This document shows positions 35,317-43,813 of a DNA stretch of 64,000 nucleotides, piece by piece (within the stretch, counting starts at the first letter, position 1; every line of letters starts with the position of its first letter). The notes beneath the pieces are model-generated. The model saw only the letters and a list, made by a program, of their open reading frames with translations, was not told where the DNA came from and ran no database searches. Made by a program: the position numbers and the translations under genes. The stretch is from Bacillota bacterium (GTDB lineage Bacteria > Bacillota > Clostridia > Acetivibrionales > JANLFN01), in NCBI GenBank assembly GCA_023421675.1, contig JAEZTC010000001.1, positions 248,001 through 312,000 of the forward strand, written 5' to 3'.

Positions 35317-35985
35317 ATGAGCAGGGTAGGTTCTGAAATTGCAAGATTGAGAAGAGAAAAGGGAATTACCCAGAAACAGCTTGGAAAGATGGCAGGTGTA
35401 TCTGAAAGCTTTATAGATGAGGTGGAATCGGGTAAAAAGGTTTTAAACGGAGCACTTTTTGCTAGAATTATTAAACTGCTTGGTCAGGAAGAAGATAAAT
35501 ATGAACTGTATACCGATGATAAGGCAGAACCAGGCAAGGAAATACCTGTCAAATCAATGAAAGCTGTTCCCAAACCGGTACAGGCAATATGGGATGATGC
35601 TCTTGCAGGTGTTCTCAAGTCAATCCCTGTCTATGAATATGCTATGGATAAAGCAATTGAAAGCCGGCAGCTGCCAGTTATTTCAAATAAGGTTGAGGGG
35701 TATCCAAAAGACAAGGTATTTTATCTGAAAATTTCAGATGATGATATGTCTGGCTTCAGAATCATGAAGGGTGATATTGCACTTGCATTTTCAAACCCGG
35801 AAATAGAAAAGGATGCTATATATCTGATTGAACTTCAGGGAAAACGTATGATAAGACAAATAAAAAAACTGGGCGGAGAAAAACTTCTTCTGGTAAATAA
35901 CAGTGGAAATCTCGGAACCGAAATGACTACTGTTAAAGATATTAAAGTGCTTGCCAGACTTGTTAAGCTGGAGATAGTACTTTAA
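35317..35985 (+). CDS. XRE-type regulator with LexA/S24-like C-terminal domain lacking the protease dyad
   Basis: A 222-residue regulator. The N-terminal HTH (residues 5-55) is XRE type, with ITQKQLGKMAGVSESFIDEVESGKK. The C-terminal half (about 120-215) has the S24 peptidase fold seen in LexA and phage repressors: VFYLKISDDDMSGFRIMKGDIALA aligns with the LexA segment around its catalytic Ser, but the Ser is Asp here, and the catalytic Lys position reads Arg (RMIRQIKK). So it probably cannot self-cleave and would sense a ligand or partner instead. ATG 35317 follows GGAGG (35307-35311) by 5 bases. It ends 4 bases inside the convergent SDR gene. Confidence 0.85.
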   Translation: MSRVGSEIARLRREKGITQKQLGKMAGVSESFIDEVESGKKVLNGALFARIIKLLGQEEDKYELYTDDKAEPGKEIPVKSMKAVPKPVQAIWDDALAGVLKSIPVYEYAMDKAIESRQLPVISNKVEGYPKDKVFYLKISDDDMSGFRIMKGDIALAFSNPEIEKDAIYLIELQGKRMIRQIKKLGGEKLLLVNNSGNLGTEMTTVKDIKVLARLVKLEIVL

Positions 35986-36743
35986 ATTGAGGGCATTACA
36001 TTGCCGCCACATACCGGAATATATGCACCTGTAATAAAGCTTGCTAAATCAGATGCCAGGAAGGCAACAACATTTGCGATTTCCTGGTCTGTTCCACGTC
36101 TTTTTAATGGGACACCAGCTTCATATTCCTCGGTACCCGGGGTTTTAGCAATGCGGTCCTTTTCGCTTACAGTCCAGCCTGGGGCAACTTGATTGACAGT
36201 AATTCCATAACCTCCGATTTCTTTGGCTAGGACCCTGAAAATACCATCCATTCCCCTTTTGCCAGCAACATAGGCCGATTGAGTTGGAAAGCTTTGTATT
36301 GAGCACTCTGTATTAATACCTATGAATCGACCGTAATTTTTTTTAATCATATAAGGTACAAAGGTTTTTGCCATGTATACATTCTGCATTACACAGGAAC
36401 GGAATTGGCTTTCATAGTCTTCAGGTGACTGTTCAAGCAGGCTTGTCCATTTATATTGAGTTACGGCATTATCCACAACAATATTGGGTGTACTGAATTT
36501 GTCTGTAATTGTTTTTTCCATTTGCCTGATTGAATTAAAATCGGTTATATCTGCTTGTATAGCTATTGCTTTACGCCCAAGTCCGGATACTTCACTTAAA
36601 AGCAATTCTGCCGTATCCTTTTGACTGTGATAGTGTATTATTATATCTGCACCACACTGTGCAAGTGTACGGACCATAACCCTTCCAAGTTCTCCTGTAG
36701 CCCCGGTTACAAGTGCTGTTTTATTCGACAAATCTATATTCAT
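35982..36743 (-). CDS. SDR-family oxidoreductase
   Basis: A 253-residue short-chain dehydrogenase/reductase. It has the NAD(P)-binding TGATGELG motif near residue 14, a VDNAV segment, and the catalytic Ser and Tyr-x3-Lys (SAYVAGKRG). The C-terminal ITGAYIPVCGGN matches the common 3-oxoacyl-ACP-reductase-like end. Two in-frame ATGs are adjacent at 36746 and 36743; the second gives a better distance to the GAGG site, so I use it. Its end overlaps the convergent regulator gene by 4 bases. The substrate is unknown. Confidence 0.88.
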   Translation of the reverse strand: MNIDLSNKTALVTGATGELGRVMVRTLAQCGADIIIHYHSQKDTAELLLSEVSGLGRKAIAIQADITDFNSIRQMEKTITDKFSTPNIVVDNAVTQYKWTSLLEQSPEDYESQFRSCVMQNVYMAKTFVPYMIKKNYGRFIGINTECSIQSFPTQSAYVAGKRGMDGIFRVLAKEIGGYGITVNQVAPGWTVSEKDRIAKTPGTEEYEAGVPLKRRGTDQEIANVVAFLASDLASFITGAYIPVCGGNVMPSI

Positions 36744-36796
36744 CATTTACCTCAGAGTTTTTATTTTATAATATCACAATACAACTTCTATTAAAA

Positions 36797-36840
36797 TAAT
36801 TAAAAGGAGACAGCCTGCAATAAAGCCGCCTCCTTAATTA
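36797..36840 (-). terminator. Terminator of the 339-residue protein gene
   Basis: AAGGAG (36804-36809) pairs with CTCCTT (36830-36835), extended by an AT-rich helix. It lies just past the stop on the minus strand. Confidence 0.6.
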
Positions 36841-36848
36841 TTGGTACA

Positions 36849-37868
36849 TCATTTTGAGATAGTGTTTTTAAGGGTGTCGAATCTGTCTTTTAAGGCTGAG
36901 CCTTTATCATAACTCATACCTATGTTAATTGCAGAATTTGCATCTGCTATAAAATTGGACCTTGCAAGAGCGTTGGCAAAGTTATACCAGTTTGCCGCAG
37001 AATTTGGGGACTGACGCACTTTCTCCGCAAAATAGGGGGTAACATTGTTACGGTAATAATTTGTATATTTTTCTGCTGTTTCCAGTTCCAGTCCGTTCCA
37101 TTTGTATAAATCTATATTATATGTGCCTGCTTCTTCTTTTTCCCATATTGCAAGATGCGGACTTGTAAGGTTATTGTTTCTGCTGGATGGCATTATTACT
37201 TCAAAATTATTATATGTTCTATTGAACATCTCACTTGTGCGGTTTTCTGAAAGTGTATATCCGTATAGCTGACCTGCCTTATTTCCTGAAACAAGTCCCA
37301 GTAATAATTGTTTTCTGCCCTCACCTGCAATATCTGCAAATGCTCTGAAATTTAATGAATCATATTCCGGGTTGTTGATTTCCGATAGCTTAATCCAGCG
37401 TTCGTCCTGCTTTTTCAGAATAATAGTCCTTATTCCGTTAAGTGATTTATAAGATGCAACAAGTACCTTGTTTTTATCACTATCTATATCTGAAAGCTGG
37501 ATTCTGGCTGCGTTAACAGGATATTTCGGCTTAAGAAGCTCGGAACCCTCAGGTATGAACTCTTTTAATATAATTGAATAGTTTTCTTTTTTATTGCTGT
37601 TTGTAATCCTTGAAAAAGTTGATGAAAATCCTTTGAATATCGTTTGAAACGGATTATTACCTGCTTTTTTAGCTTTAAAAGTTTTTGCGGGGCGTCTTGC
37701 CGGACGCAGCTTAAAAATAGGTCTTGTTTTGAAGCGTGACCCATTCGTCGTATATTTTAAATTGAAAGCATTAAAAATGGGATTGTTATTAGTTGTTGCT
37801 GTTCTATTATATTTGGTAAGCAAAGCTCTTCCAGCTATTACAAGTCCTGCTATCTGAAGTGGAATCAT
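36849..37868 (-). CDS. Hypothetical protein with a basic N-terminal region and VCBS-like segments
   Basis: A 339-residue protein. ATG 37868 is preferred to TTG 37886, which lies within the ribosome site (GGAGGAG). A hydrophobic N-terminal stretch (PLQIAGLVIAGRALL) could be a membrane anchor or signal. A strongly basic region of about 40 residues (RFKTRPIFKLRPARRP onward) follows. The middle (about 100-270) has beta-rich segments such as IQLSDIDSDKNKVLVASY that resemble VCBS/FG-GAP repeats. The last 60 residues are helical, TPR-like (NSAANWYNFANALARSN). No named family recognised. A role at the cell surface is only suggested. Confidence 0.65.
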   Translation of the reverse strand: MIPLQIAGLVIAGRALLTKYNRTATTNNNPIFNAFNLKYTTNGSRFKTRPIFKLRPARRPAKTFKAKKAGNNPFQTIFKGFSSTFSRITNSNKKENYSIILKEFIPEGSELLKPKYPVNAARIQLSDIDSDKNKVLVASYKSLNGIRTIILKKQDERWIKLSEINNPEYDSLNFRAFADIAGEGRKQLLLGLVSGNKAGQLYGYTLSENRTSEMFNRTYNNFEVIMPSSRNNNLTSPHLAIWEKEEAGTYNIDLYKWNGLELETAEKYTNYYRNNVTPYFAEKVRQSPNSAANWYNFANALARSNFIADANSAINIGMSYDKGSALKDRFDTLKNTISK

Positions 37869-37979
37869 TATTTGTTTCTCCTCCAATATATTTCCTGTTG
37901 ATAGTATATGCTATAGTTTGAAAAAGGTTATAATTAAATGGTTTTAATATTAAGATTTTACAATTTCGGGAAATTTTGT

Positions 37980-38008
37980 TTGCATATTGGAATTTCGTGT
38001 GATACTAT
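37980..38008 (+). promoter_or_regulatory. Promoter of the zinc-ribbon protein gene
   Basis: TTGCAT (37980-37985), a 17-base spacer and TACTAT (38003-38008). It leaves a leader of about 115 bases before ATG 38130. Confidence 0.5.
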
Positions 38009-38061
38009 ATTAATGTTAGTCACTATATATTGATGGATTGACCTTTTACAGACAAAGCATT

Positions 38062-38119
38062 CCTTATTATATCGGAGTGATAGTCCAGGAATTGTGTAAT
38101 CCAAATATAATAAGGAGGG
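38062..38119 (+). promoter_or_regulatory. Leader hairpin overlapping the ribosome site of the zinc-ribbon gene
   Basis: A perfect 11-base inverted repeat, CCTTATTATAT (38062-38072) with ATATAATAAGG (38105-38115), encloses a 32-base loop. Its 3' arm covers the first half of AAGGAGGG (38112-38119), so the folded form would hide the ribosome site of ATG 38130. This could be a translational switch, for example sensing temperature or a ligand. Confidence 0.6.
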
Positions 38120-38129
38120 TATATAGAAC

Positions 38130-38318
38130 ATGGCAGACAAGGTATTGACCTGCAAAGATTGCAACACACAGTTCGTTTTTACAGAAAATGAACAAGCTTT
38201 TTACAAGGAAAAGGGTTTCGAAAATGAACCTCAAAGATGCGCTGATTGTAGAAGAGCAAGAAAGCAGCAGAGAAACAATAACAGCAACAGAAGCAGAAGC
38301 TTTGGCAACAGGTGGTAA
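38130..38318 (+). CDS. Zinc-ribbon protein (zf-trcl type)
   Basis: A 62-residue protein with one zinc ribbon: CKDC near residue 8 and CADC near 37 (four Cys), separated by the FTENEQAFYKEKGFENEP spacer common to the zf-trcl family. The tail (RRARKQQRNNNSNRSRSFG) is rich in Arg and Asn and could bind nucleic acid. This small family is widespread in clostridia; function is not established. The start has AAGGAGGG 10 bases upstream, partly masked by the leader hairpin. A terminator lies 7 bases past the stop. Confidence 0.88.
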   Translation: MADKVLTCKDCNTQFVFTENEQAFYKEKGFENEPQRCADCRRARKQQRNNNSNRSRSFGNRW

Positions 38319-38325
38319 AAAATCA

Positions 38326-38350
38326 GGGAGAGCTGCGCTCTCCCTTTTAA
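38326..38350. terminator. Bidirectional terminator between the zinc-ribbon and hybrid kinase genes
   Basis: GGGAGAGC (38326-38333) pairs with GCTCTCCC (38337-38344), with T's on the plus side and A's before (T's on the minus side). Confidence 0.85.
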
Positions 38351-40563
38351 TATGTCTTTTTATTTTGATACTTTAGTATGCAGGCAAATAACTTTTCATA
38401 TTTAACAGGTTTTGTTATATAATCATCCATGCCACACTCAAAACACTTTTTCCGGTCTTCTTCAGTTGCGTTAGCCGTTAATGCAACAATTGGAATATGC
38501 TTTCCTGTATTTTCTTCTTTTTGACGGATGAGCAGTGTTGCTTTATATCCATCCATTTCCGGCATTTGGATGTCCATAAGTATAAGGTTGTATGAGCTTT
38601 TTTTTAATTTTTCAAGAACCTTTAAGCCGTTATCTGCCAAATCAACACTACACTTTTTCTTTTCAAGAAGCTTCATTAGGAACATCTGATTCACTTTGTT
38701 ATCTTCTGCAACCAGAATTGTCATATCAATTGATTCTATCTCATTTAAAGATGTTTCTTCCTGAAGGCTTGCCACTGTATTTTTTGTTTTATACAGTGGT
38801 ATTGTAAAGCTGAAAATGCTCCCCCTATCAGGCTCGCTTTCAACTTTAATCTGGCCGCCCATAAGATTTACAAGGCTTTTTACTATTGCAAGTCCCAGCC
38901 CCGTACCTCCGTATTTTCTGGTAGTGGCACTGTCAAGCTGTTTGAAACTTTCAAAAAGATTATCTACTTTGTTTTTTGGAATTCCAATACCGGTATCTGA
39001 GACTGAAAATTCCAGTTCTACGTATTCATTTACCTCTTTAATTTTCTTAACACTTATTTTTATTGACCCTTTTGGAGTAAACTTAAATGCATTCCCAATG
39101 AGATTTATTAATATCTGCCTTAACCTTACAGGATCGCCAATTACTTGGTCTGGAATGTCGCAGCAAATATCAAGCTGCAGATTTATATCTTTTTCCTCTT
39201 TCATATAAAGAAATGAATTTATAGTTGTAGATAATAACTCTCTTAAATTGAATGTGGTCTTCTCAAGCTCCATTTTTTGTGCTTCTATTTTAGAGAAATC
39301 CAGTATGTCATTTATTATTTGAAGTAAAGAGTTTGCTGAATAGTTTATGGATTTAAGGTACTCATGCTCCTCACCGTTAAGATTAGCTGCTTCAAGAAGG
39401 TGTGCCATACCAATGATCCCATTAAGAGGGGTTCTGATTTCGTGACTCATTGATGCAAGAAATGCACTTTTGGACTTGTTTGCTTCTTCAGCTGCTTTTC
39501 GGGATTCATTGAGCTTTTTCATAGTTTCATCAAGGCTGGTGATATCATGCATTATAATAAATTTGCCGTTAATATTGCTCTTGTTGTCAAAGAGAGGATT
39601 TATTTTAAAATTGAAATATTTCTTCTCACCCTCTACTTCCAGAGATAGTTTTTTGTTTGTCCGTACTGAATGCATGTGTTTTTCAAAAACGGTCCGGTTA
39701 CATCCTACTGCATTTAAAAATTGTTCGCCTATAATATTAGCACCATTTTTGCATATGGTTTTTTTGCCAATCAAATTAATATCAATTATTCTATCCTTAC
39801 TATCAAGTACAACAAAGATTTCATCCATACTTTCTATGACCTTTTCACGTGCAGCAGGTACCAGGTCAAATAGCTTATATTTGTACATGGCCCAGAAAAA
39901 CATTATTCCTGTTATTGAAAAAGAAAAAACTGAAAGATCCATTATTATGGGTAAGATATTTAATGTATAAATTATATTCCCCAAAAAAGGGGCCAAGGCT
40001 CCCATACCCATAATTATGGACTGCTTGCGGTAAATTGCGGGCTGCCTTATTAATTTTCTAATAAGTAATACTGTTCCTACAATAAAGAGAGTGTAGGAAT
40101 AAAACGTGTGCAAAAAGAACCATATTCCAAAATCTGGGTTTGTTATATTGAAAGTACCAACCTTAAGATATTTCATTTTAGTTTGGAATAAATGATGAAA
40201 ATCGTTTGTAAATACTATAATGATTGTTATAAGCGGAAAAATGTAAAGTAGAATTATTTTTTTATTGTTAATATATTTTCCCGGATTTGTATAGCGTATT
40301 GAAAAAGTAAACCATAACACTGGGATTAGCACAACCCCTATATATGCAAACTTGTCCCAGAACAGTTTCGGTAAGGTGTCTTCATAAACAGCAGACAAAA
40401 GATCAGACAAGCTCCAGAGCGCAGCCATCACAAATAATACTGACATTGATCTGGCAGTCTCGTTGTGTCGTTTTATAAACAACATTACCAAGGCCAATGA
40501 TATTACTATGGATATTACTGAAGTAATAAAATATATATTAGAGAAAATCATATATCCCCCCAC
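38347..40563 (-). CDS. Hybrid sensor histidine kinase with 7TM-type input and C-terminal receiver
   Basis: A 738-residue membrane kinase. Residues about 1-230 contain seven hydrophobic helices (HisKA_7TM type) rather than a classical periplasmic domain. A PAS-like domain follows (about 235-345). The HisKA motif ASMSHEIRTPLNGIIG carries the phospho-acceptor His. The ATPase domain shows GNAFKFTPKG, DTGIGIPKN and GGTGLGLAIVKSLV. The C-terminal receiver (about 615-735) has EDN (acidic pair), the phospho-acceptor Asp in LILMDIQMPEMDG, and Lys in DDYITKPVK. No partner regulator lies next to it, so its output may go through a separate phosphorelay. Confidence 0.92.
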   Translation of the reverse strand: MGGYMIFSNIYFITSVISIVISLALVMLFIKRHNETARSMSVLFVMAALWSLSDLLSAVYEDTLPKLFWDKFAYIGVVLIPVLWFTFSIRYTNPGKYINNKKIILLYIFPLITIIIVFTNDFHHLFQTKMKYLKVGTFNITNPDFGIWFFLHTFYSYTLFIVGTVLLIRKLIRQPAIYRKQSIIMGMGALAPFLGNIIYTLNILPIIMDLSVFSFSITGIMFFWAMYKYKLFDLVPAAREKVIESMDEIFVVLDSKDRIIDINLIGKKTICKNGANIIGEQFLNAVGCNRTVFEKHMHSVRTNKKLSLEVEGEKKYFNFKINPLFDNKSNINGKFIIMHDITSLDETMKKLNESRKAAEEANKSKSAFLASMSHEIRTPLNGIIGMAHLLEAANLNGEEHEYLKSINYSANSLLQIINDILDFSKIEAQKMELEKTTFNLRELLSTTINSFLYMKEEKDINLQLDICCDIPDQVIGDPVRLRQILINLIGNAFKFTPKGSIKISVKKIKEVNEYVELEFSVSDTGIGIPKNKVDNLFESFKQLDSATTRKYGGTGLGLAIVKSLVNLMGGQIKVESEPDRGSIFSFTIPLYKTKNTVASLQEETSLNEIESIDMTILVAEDNKVNQMFLMKLLEKKKCSVDLADNGLKVLEKLKKSSYNLILMDIQMPEMDGYKATLLIRQKEENTGKHIPIVALTANATEEDRKKCFECGMDDYITKPVKYEKLFACILKYQNKKTY

Positions 40564-40699
40564 ATATACAATAAATTCAACATAAAATGCCTTATTTCCT
40601 GCAAAAATGCTGTAAAAGTTAATATTTACTTATTTTATATCAGATGATGATTTTTTTCAGTCTTTACCGCATATTTGCGTGTATTAGCCGTAAAGACCC

Positions 40700-40736
40700 A
40701 CTATCAAGGTTGACTGATTACATTATCAGTGATAGT
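40700..40736 (+). promoter_or_regulatory. Inverted repeat before the Ehr operon
   Basis: ACTATCA (40700-40706) and TGATAGT (40730-40736) form a perfect 7-base dyad, and CTGAT/ATCAG (40714-40718 / 40725-40729) nests inside it. Either an operator or a leader hairpin lies 45 bases before the first Ehr gene. TTGACT at 40710-40715 could be a -35 box. Confidence 0.45.
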
Positions 40737-40780
40737 CTTATGTACTGTATTGTTTTATAATTTTTTTGGGGGCTTTTAAA

Positions 40781-42826
40781 TTGTTTTTTGATATTTCAGT
40801 TCTTTTCTTGGCAGTTATCGGTTCGTATGCCGCTGCTGCCATATCATCAGTCATATTTAATAAAAATAATAAATTAGCTAACATAATTCCGAATTTACTA
40901 TGCATTTTGGGAGCAACAGCAGGAATAATCCTTTCATTACAGCATATTTTGGGTTCGGATAATAAAACAGACATTCTAGATTTAAAAATGCCCATTGATT
41001 TGATTTCTATAAATATTCGTCTTGATAGTTTGTCGGCTTTCTTCATACTTGGTCTTTCGGTTCTGGTCTTATGTGTATCAATATATTCAATTGGATACCT
41101 GACACACTATTATAACAAGAAAAATATTGGTCTCTTCAATTTTCTTTACAGTACCTTCATTATCTCGATATTATCCGTTCTGACAGCAGGAAACATGGTA
41201 TTTTTCTTTATCTCATGGGAAGTAATGTCCATGGTATCATATTTTCTTGTGGTGTTTGAATCTGAAAATAAGGAAACACGTAAAGCAGGTAACCTTTACA
41301 TTATAATGATGCATGTTGGTACCGCCTTTCTGATGCTTGCGTTTATGATTTTATACAGCTACAGCGGTTCTTTCGATATGTCAGGACATGCCGGGGATAT
41401 GACAGAACTTGTAAGAGGAATTGTTTTTATTCTGTTTTTAATCGGGTTTGGGACCAAAGCTGGAATTATTCCACTGCACATATGGCTTCCGTATGCACAT
41501 CCGGCAGCCTCAAGCAATGTTTCAGCACTAATGTCGGGAATTATGATTAAAACAGCAATATACGGTATTATAAGGTTTATTATTGGCTATCTGGGAGTAC
41601 AGGCATTATGGTGGGGAATAGTAATTCTTGTAATCGGTGCTTTGTCAACACTTTTGAGTGTTGCATATGCTCTGATGTCTAATAATATAAAGAGACTTCT
41701 GGCTTACAGCAGTATTGAAAACATAGGTATAATCTTAATGGGCCTCGGAGTGGCTATGATAGCAATATCACAGAATAATATGGTTTTATTTTCGCTTGCA
41801 ATTATTGCTTCATTGTTTCATACCTTTAACCATGCACTTTTTAAAGGTGGACTTTTCCTGGGAGCAGGCTCAATACAGTATTCAACCCATACAAAGGATA
41901 TGGAGGAGCTTGGAGGGCTGGTAAAAAAGATGCCTTATACCTCGGTATTCATGCTTTGCTTTTCACTTGCAATCTGTGCCATAGTTCCTTTTAACGGATT
42001 TATAGGTGAGTGGTTCACATATCAGTCGCTTTTTATGAATATTTCCTCAGGATCAGCAGGTCTTAATATTGTAAATATATTCTGTGTGGCGGCACTCGCT
42101 ATGGCTGGTGCCATGGCACTGGCATGCTTTGTAAAGCTTTACGGAATCTCATTTCTCGGAAAACCAAGAAGCAATAAAGCTGCTGAAGCAAAAGAAGTCC
42201 CTGTTGCAATGCGCGCCGGAATGGGAATACTTGCTGCTGCCTGCATGATTTTTGGATTGTTTCCGTTTATAATTATTAATCTCATAGACAAGGTAAGCAC
42301 TTCGCTGGGAGGTACATCAATAATTGACAGCCTCCAGGGGAACTTCGCTTTTGTATATTATCCTGTAAAAATTACCGAGGGTTCAATAACACCGGCTGCA
42401 ATATTTGTTCTTGCTGCGGTTCTTTCATTTGCCGGGTACTTTGTTATAAGGCTTATTGGAGGCAAAAGCAGCATCAGGAAATATGGCACATGGGACTGTG
42501 GTTATGAAGACCTGAACAGCAGGATGCAGTATAGTGCAACAGGTTTTTCAAAACCCTTGAGAATTGTTTTCAGGCTGATTTACAGGCCAAGCAGGGAATT
42601 ACAGGTAAAAGAAGGCGTTTCACCGTATTACCCCCGCAGTGTGAAGTATGTTGTGAAAACTGAGAAGATTTTTGAAAAGTACATGTACAATCCAGTAATA
42701 CGCATTCTTAAGAATACTTCCAGAAGACTTAAATTTACAATACAGACCGGAAGCATGCACATGTATCTGTTGTACATATTTATAGCACTTATAGCTCTTA
42801 TGCTTTATAACAGCTTGGCCAAATAA
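40781..42826 (+). CDS. Ehr/hydrogenase-4-type membrane subunit (HyfB/NuoL-like)
   Basis: A 681-residue antiporter-like membrane protein. I set the start at TTG 40781 (GGGGG at 40768-40772, 8 bases before); the frame is open upstream to 40766, but that start would have no ribosome site. It has about 14-16 transmembrane helices. Antiporter features: IPLHIWLPYAHPAASSNVSA (NuoL/M family signature), with KAGIIPLH and HTFNHALFKGG carrying the conserved Lys and His for ion movement. The C-terminal 110 residues after the TM core (TWDCGYEDLNSRMQYSAT) are typical of HyfB. First gene of a six-gene operon; would conduct protons or sodium. Confidence 0.9.
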   Translation: MFFDISVLFLAVIGSYAAAAISSVIFNKNNKLANIIPNLLCILGATAGIILSLQHILGSDNKTDILDLKMPIDLISINIRLDSLSAFFILGLSVLVLCVSIYSIGYLTHYYNKKNIGLFNFLYSTFIISILSVLTAGNMVFFFISWEVMSMVSYFLVVFESENKETRKAGNLYIIMMHVGTAFLMLAFMILYSYSGSFDMSGHAGDMTELVRGIVFILFLIGFGTKAGIIPLHIWLPYAHPAASSNVSALMSGIMIKTAIYGIIRFIIGYLGVQALWWGIVILVIGALSTLLSVAYALMSNNIKRLLAYSSIENIGIILMGLGVAMIAISQNNMVLFSLAIIASLFHTFNHALFKGGLFLGAGSIQYSTHTKDMEELGGLVKKMPYTSVFMLCFSLAICAIVPFNGFIGEWFTYQSLFMNISSGSAGLNIVNIFCVAALAMAGAMALACFVKLYGISFLGKPRSNKAAEAKEVPVAMRAGMGILAAACMIFGLFPFIIINLIDKVSTSLGGTSIIDSLQGNFAFVYYPVKITEGSITPAAIFVLAAVLSFAGYFVIRLIGGKSSIRKYGTWDCGYEDLNSRMQYSATGFSKPLRIVFRLIYRPSRELQVKEGVSPYYPRSVKYVVKTEKIFEKYMYNPVIRILKNTSRRLKFTIQTGSMHMYLLYIFIALIALMLYNSLAK

Positions 42827-42863
42827 GATGAAGTATTATTAGTACAAGTTAGGGAGAAAGAAA

Positions 42864-43811
42864 ATGTCAAACCTGTTATTCATATTATTTCAAATAATTG
42901 TTTTTATATTGTTGGCACCACTTGTCAACGGTATTATAAAAAAGATTAAGGCATTGACACAAAAACGAAAGGGTGCTCCTGTATATCAGTTATATGTTGA
43001 TTTATACAAGCTTATTAAGAAGGATTCTGTAATTTCGGATACCGCATCCTGGATATTCAGGGCAACACCTTACATTGTACTTTTCACTGCACTTACAGCC
43101 GCAGTACTTGTTCCTGTAATTACAAATATAAATTCAGTTTCTTTTCTTGGCGATGCGATTCTTCTTGTTTATCTGCTGGCTTTAGGAAGGTTTTTTATGA
43201 CTCTTTCGGGTCTTGATACTGCAAGTACCTTCGGAGGCATGGGAAGCAGCAGGGAAGCTATGATTTCAGCCCTTATAGAGCCTTCGGTTCTTGTAATGTT
43301 TTTTACAACGGGTCTTATAGCAAAATCAACTTCCCTGTTTCAAATGATGAGTACAGCTAATGAGTCAGGCGGAATGTTCAGCCGCCCTGTTTACATATTT
43401 TTATTTCTTGCACTTTTTATAATTATTCTTGCTGAAACCTCCAGGATTCCCGTAGATGATCCAGCCACGCATCTTGAGCTTACAATGGTTCATGAAGCAA
43501 TGATACTGGAGTATTCAGGAAAGCATCTTGCAATGATGGAGTTGGGGGCTTCGGTAAAGCAGCTGCTTTTTATAACGCTGCTGGTAAACCTTTTTATACC
43601 GTCCTTAAGCTTGTCGGGGGTGGATTACTGGCTTGCAATAGTGATTTCACTTGCGTTCTATGTTTTGAAGGTTGTTATTGCCGCTGTTGTTATTGCTGTA
43701 GTTGAAGTCAGCACTGTCAAATTAAGATTATTCAGTGTGCCGAATATTGCGGCACTTTCATTTATATTATCCTTCATTGGATTTTTGCAATACTTTGTTA
43801 TCGGGAGGTAG
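42864..43811 (+). CDS. Ehr/hydrogenase-4-type membrane subunit (HyfC/NuoH-like)
   Basis: A 315-residue protein with about eight hydrophobic helices, the counterpart of HyfC/HycD and NuoH. Family segments are GAPVYQLYVDLYKLIKK (start of the connecting loop), TSRIPVDDPATHLELTMVH (the acidic loop that joins the quinone-like cavity in complex I) and GGMGSSREAMISAL. The GGGAGAAAG site precedes ATG 42864. The gene is 37 bases after the HyfB-like gene and 2 bases before the next. It links the peripheral Fe-S arm to the pump modules. Confidence 0.92.
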   Translation: MSNLLFILFQIIVFILLAPLVNGIIKKIKALTQKRKGAPVYQLYVDLYKLIKKDSVISDTASWIFRATPYIVLFTALTAAVLVPVITNINSVSFLGDAILLVYLLALGRFFMTLSGLDTASTFGGMGSSREAMISALIEPSVLVMFFTTGLIAKSTSLFQMMSTANESGGMFSRPVYIFLFLALFIIILAETSRIPVDDPATHLELTMVHEAMILEYSGKHLAMMELGASVKQLLFITLLVNLFIPSLSLSGVDYWLAIVISLAFYVLKVVIAAVVIAVVEVSTVKLRLFSVPNIAALSFILSFIGFLQYFVIGR

Positions 43812-43813
43812 AG

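Noticed and set aside
39470..39970. A 166-residue open frame on the plus strand
   Set aside because: It is antisense to the hybrid histidine kinase, which has all its motifs in frame.
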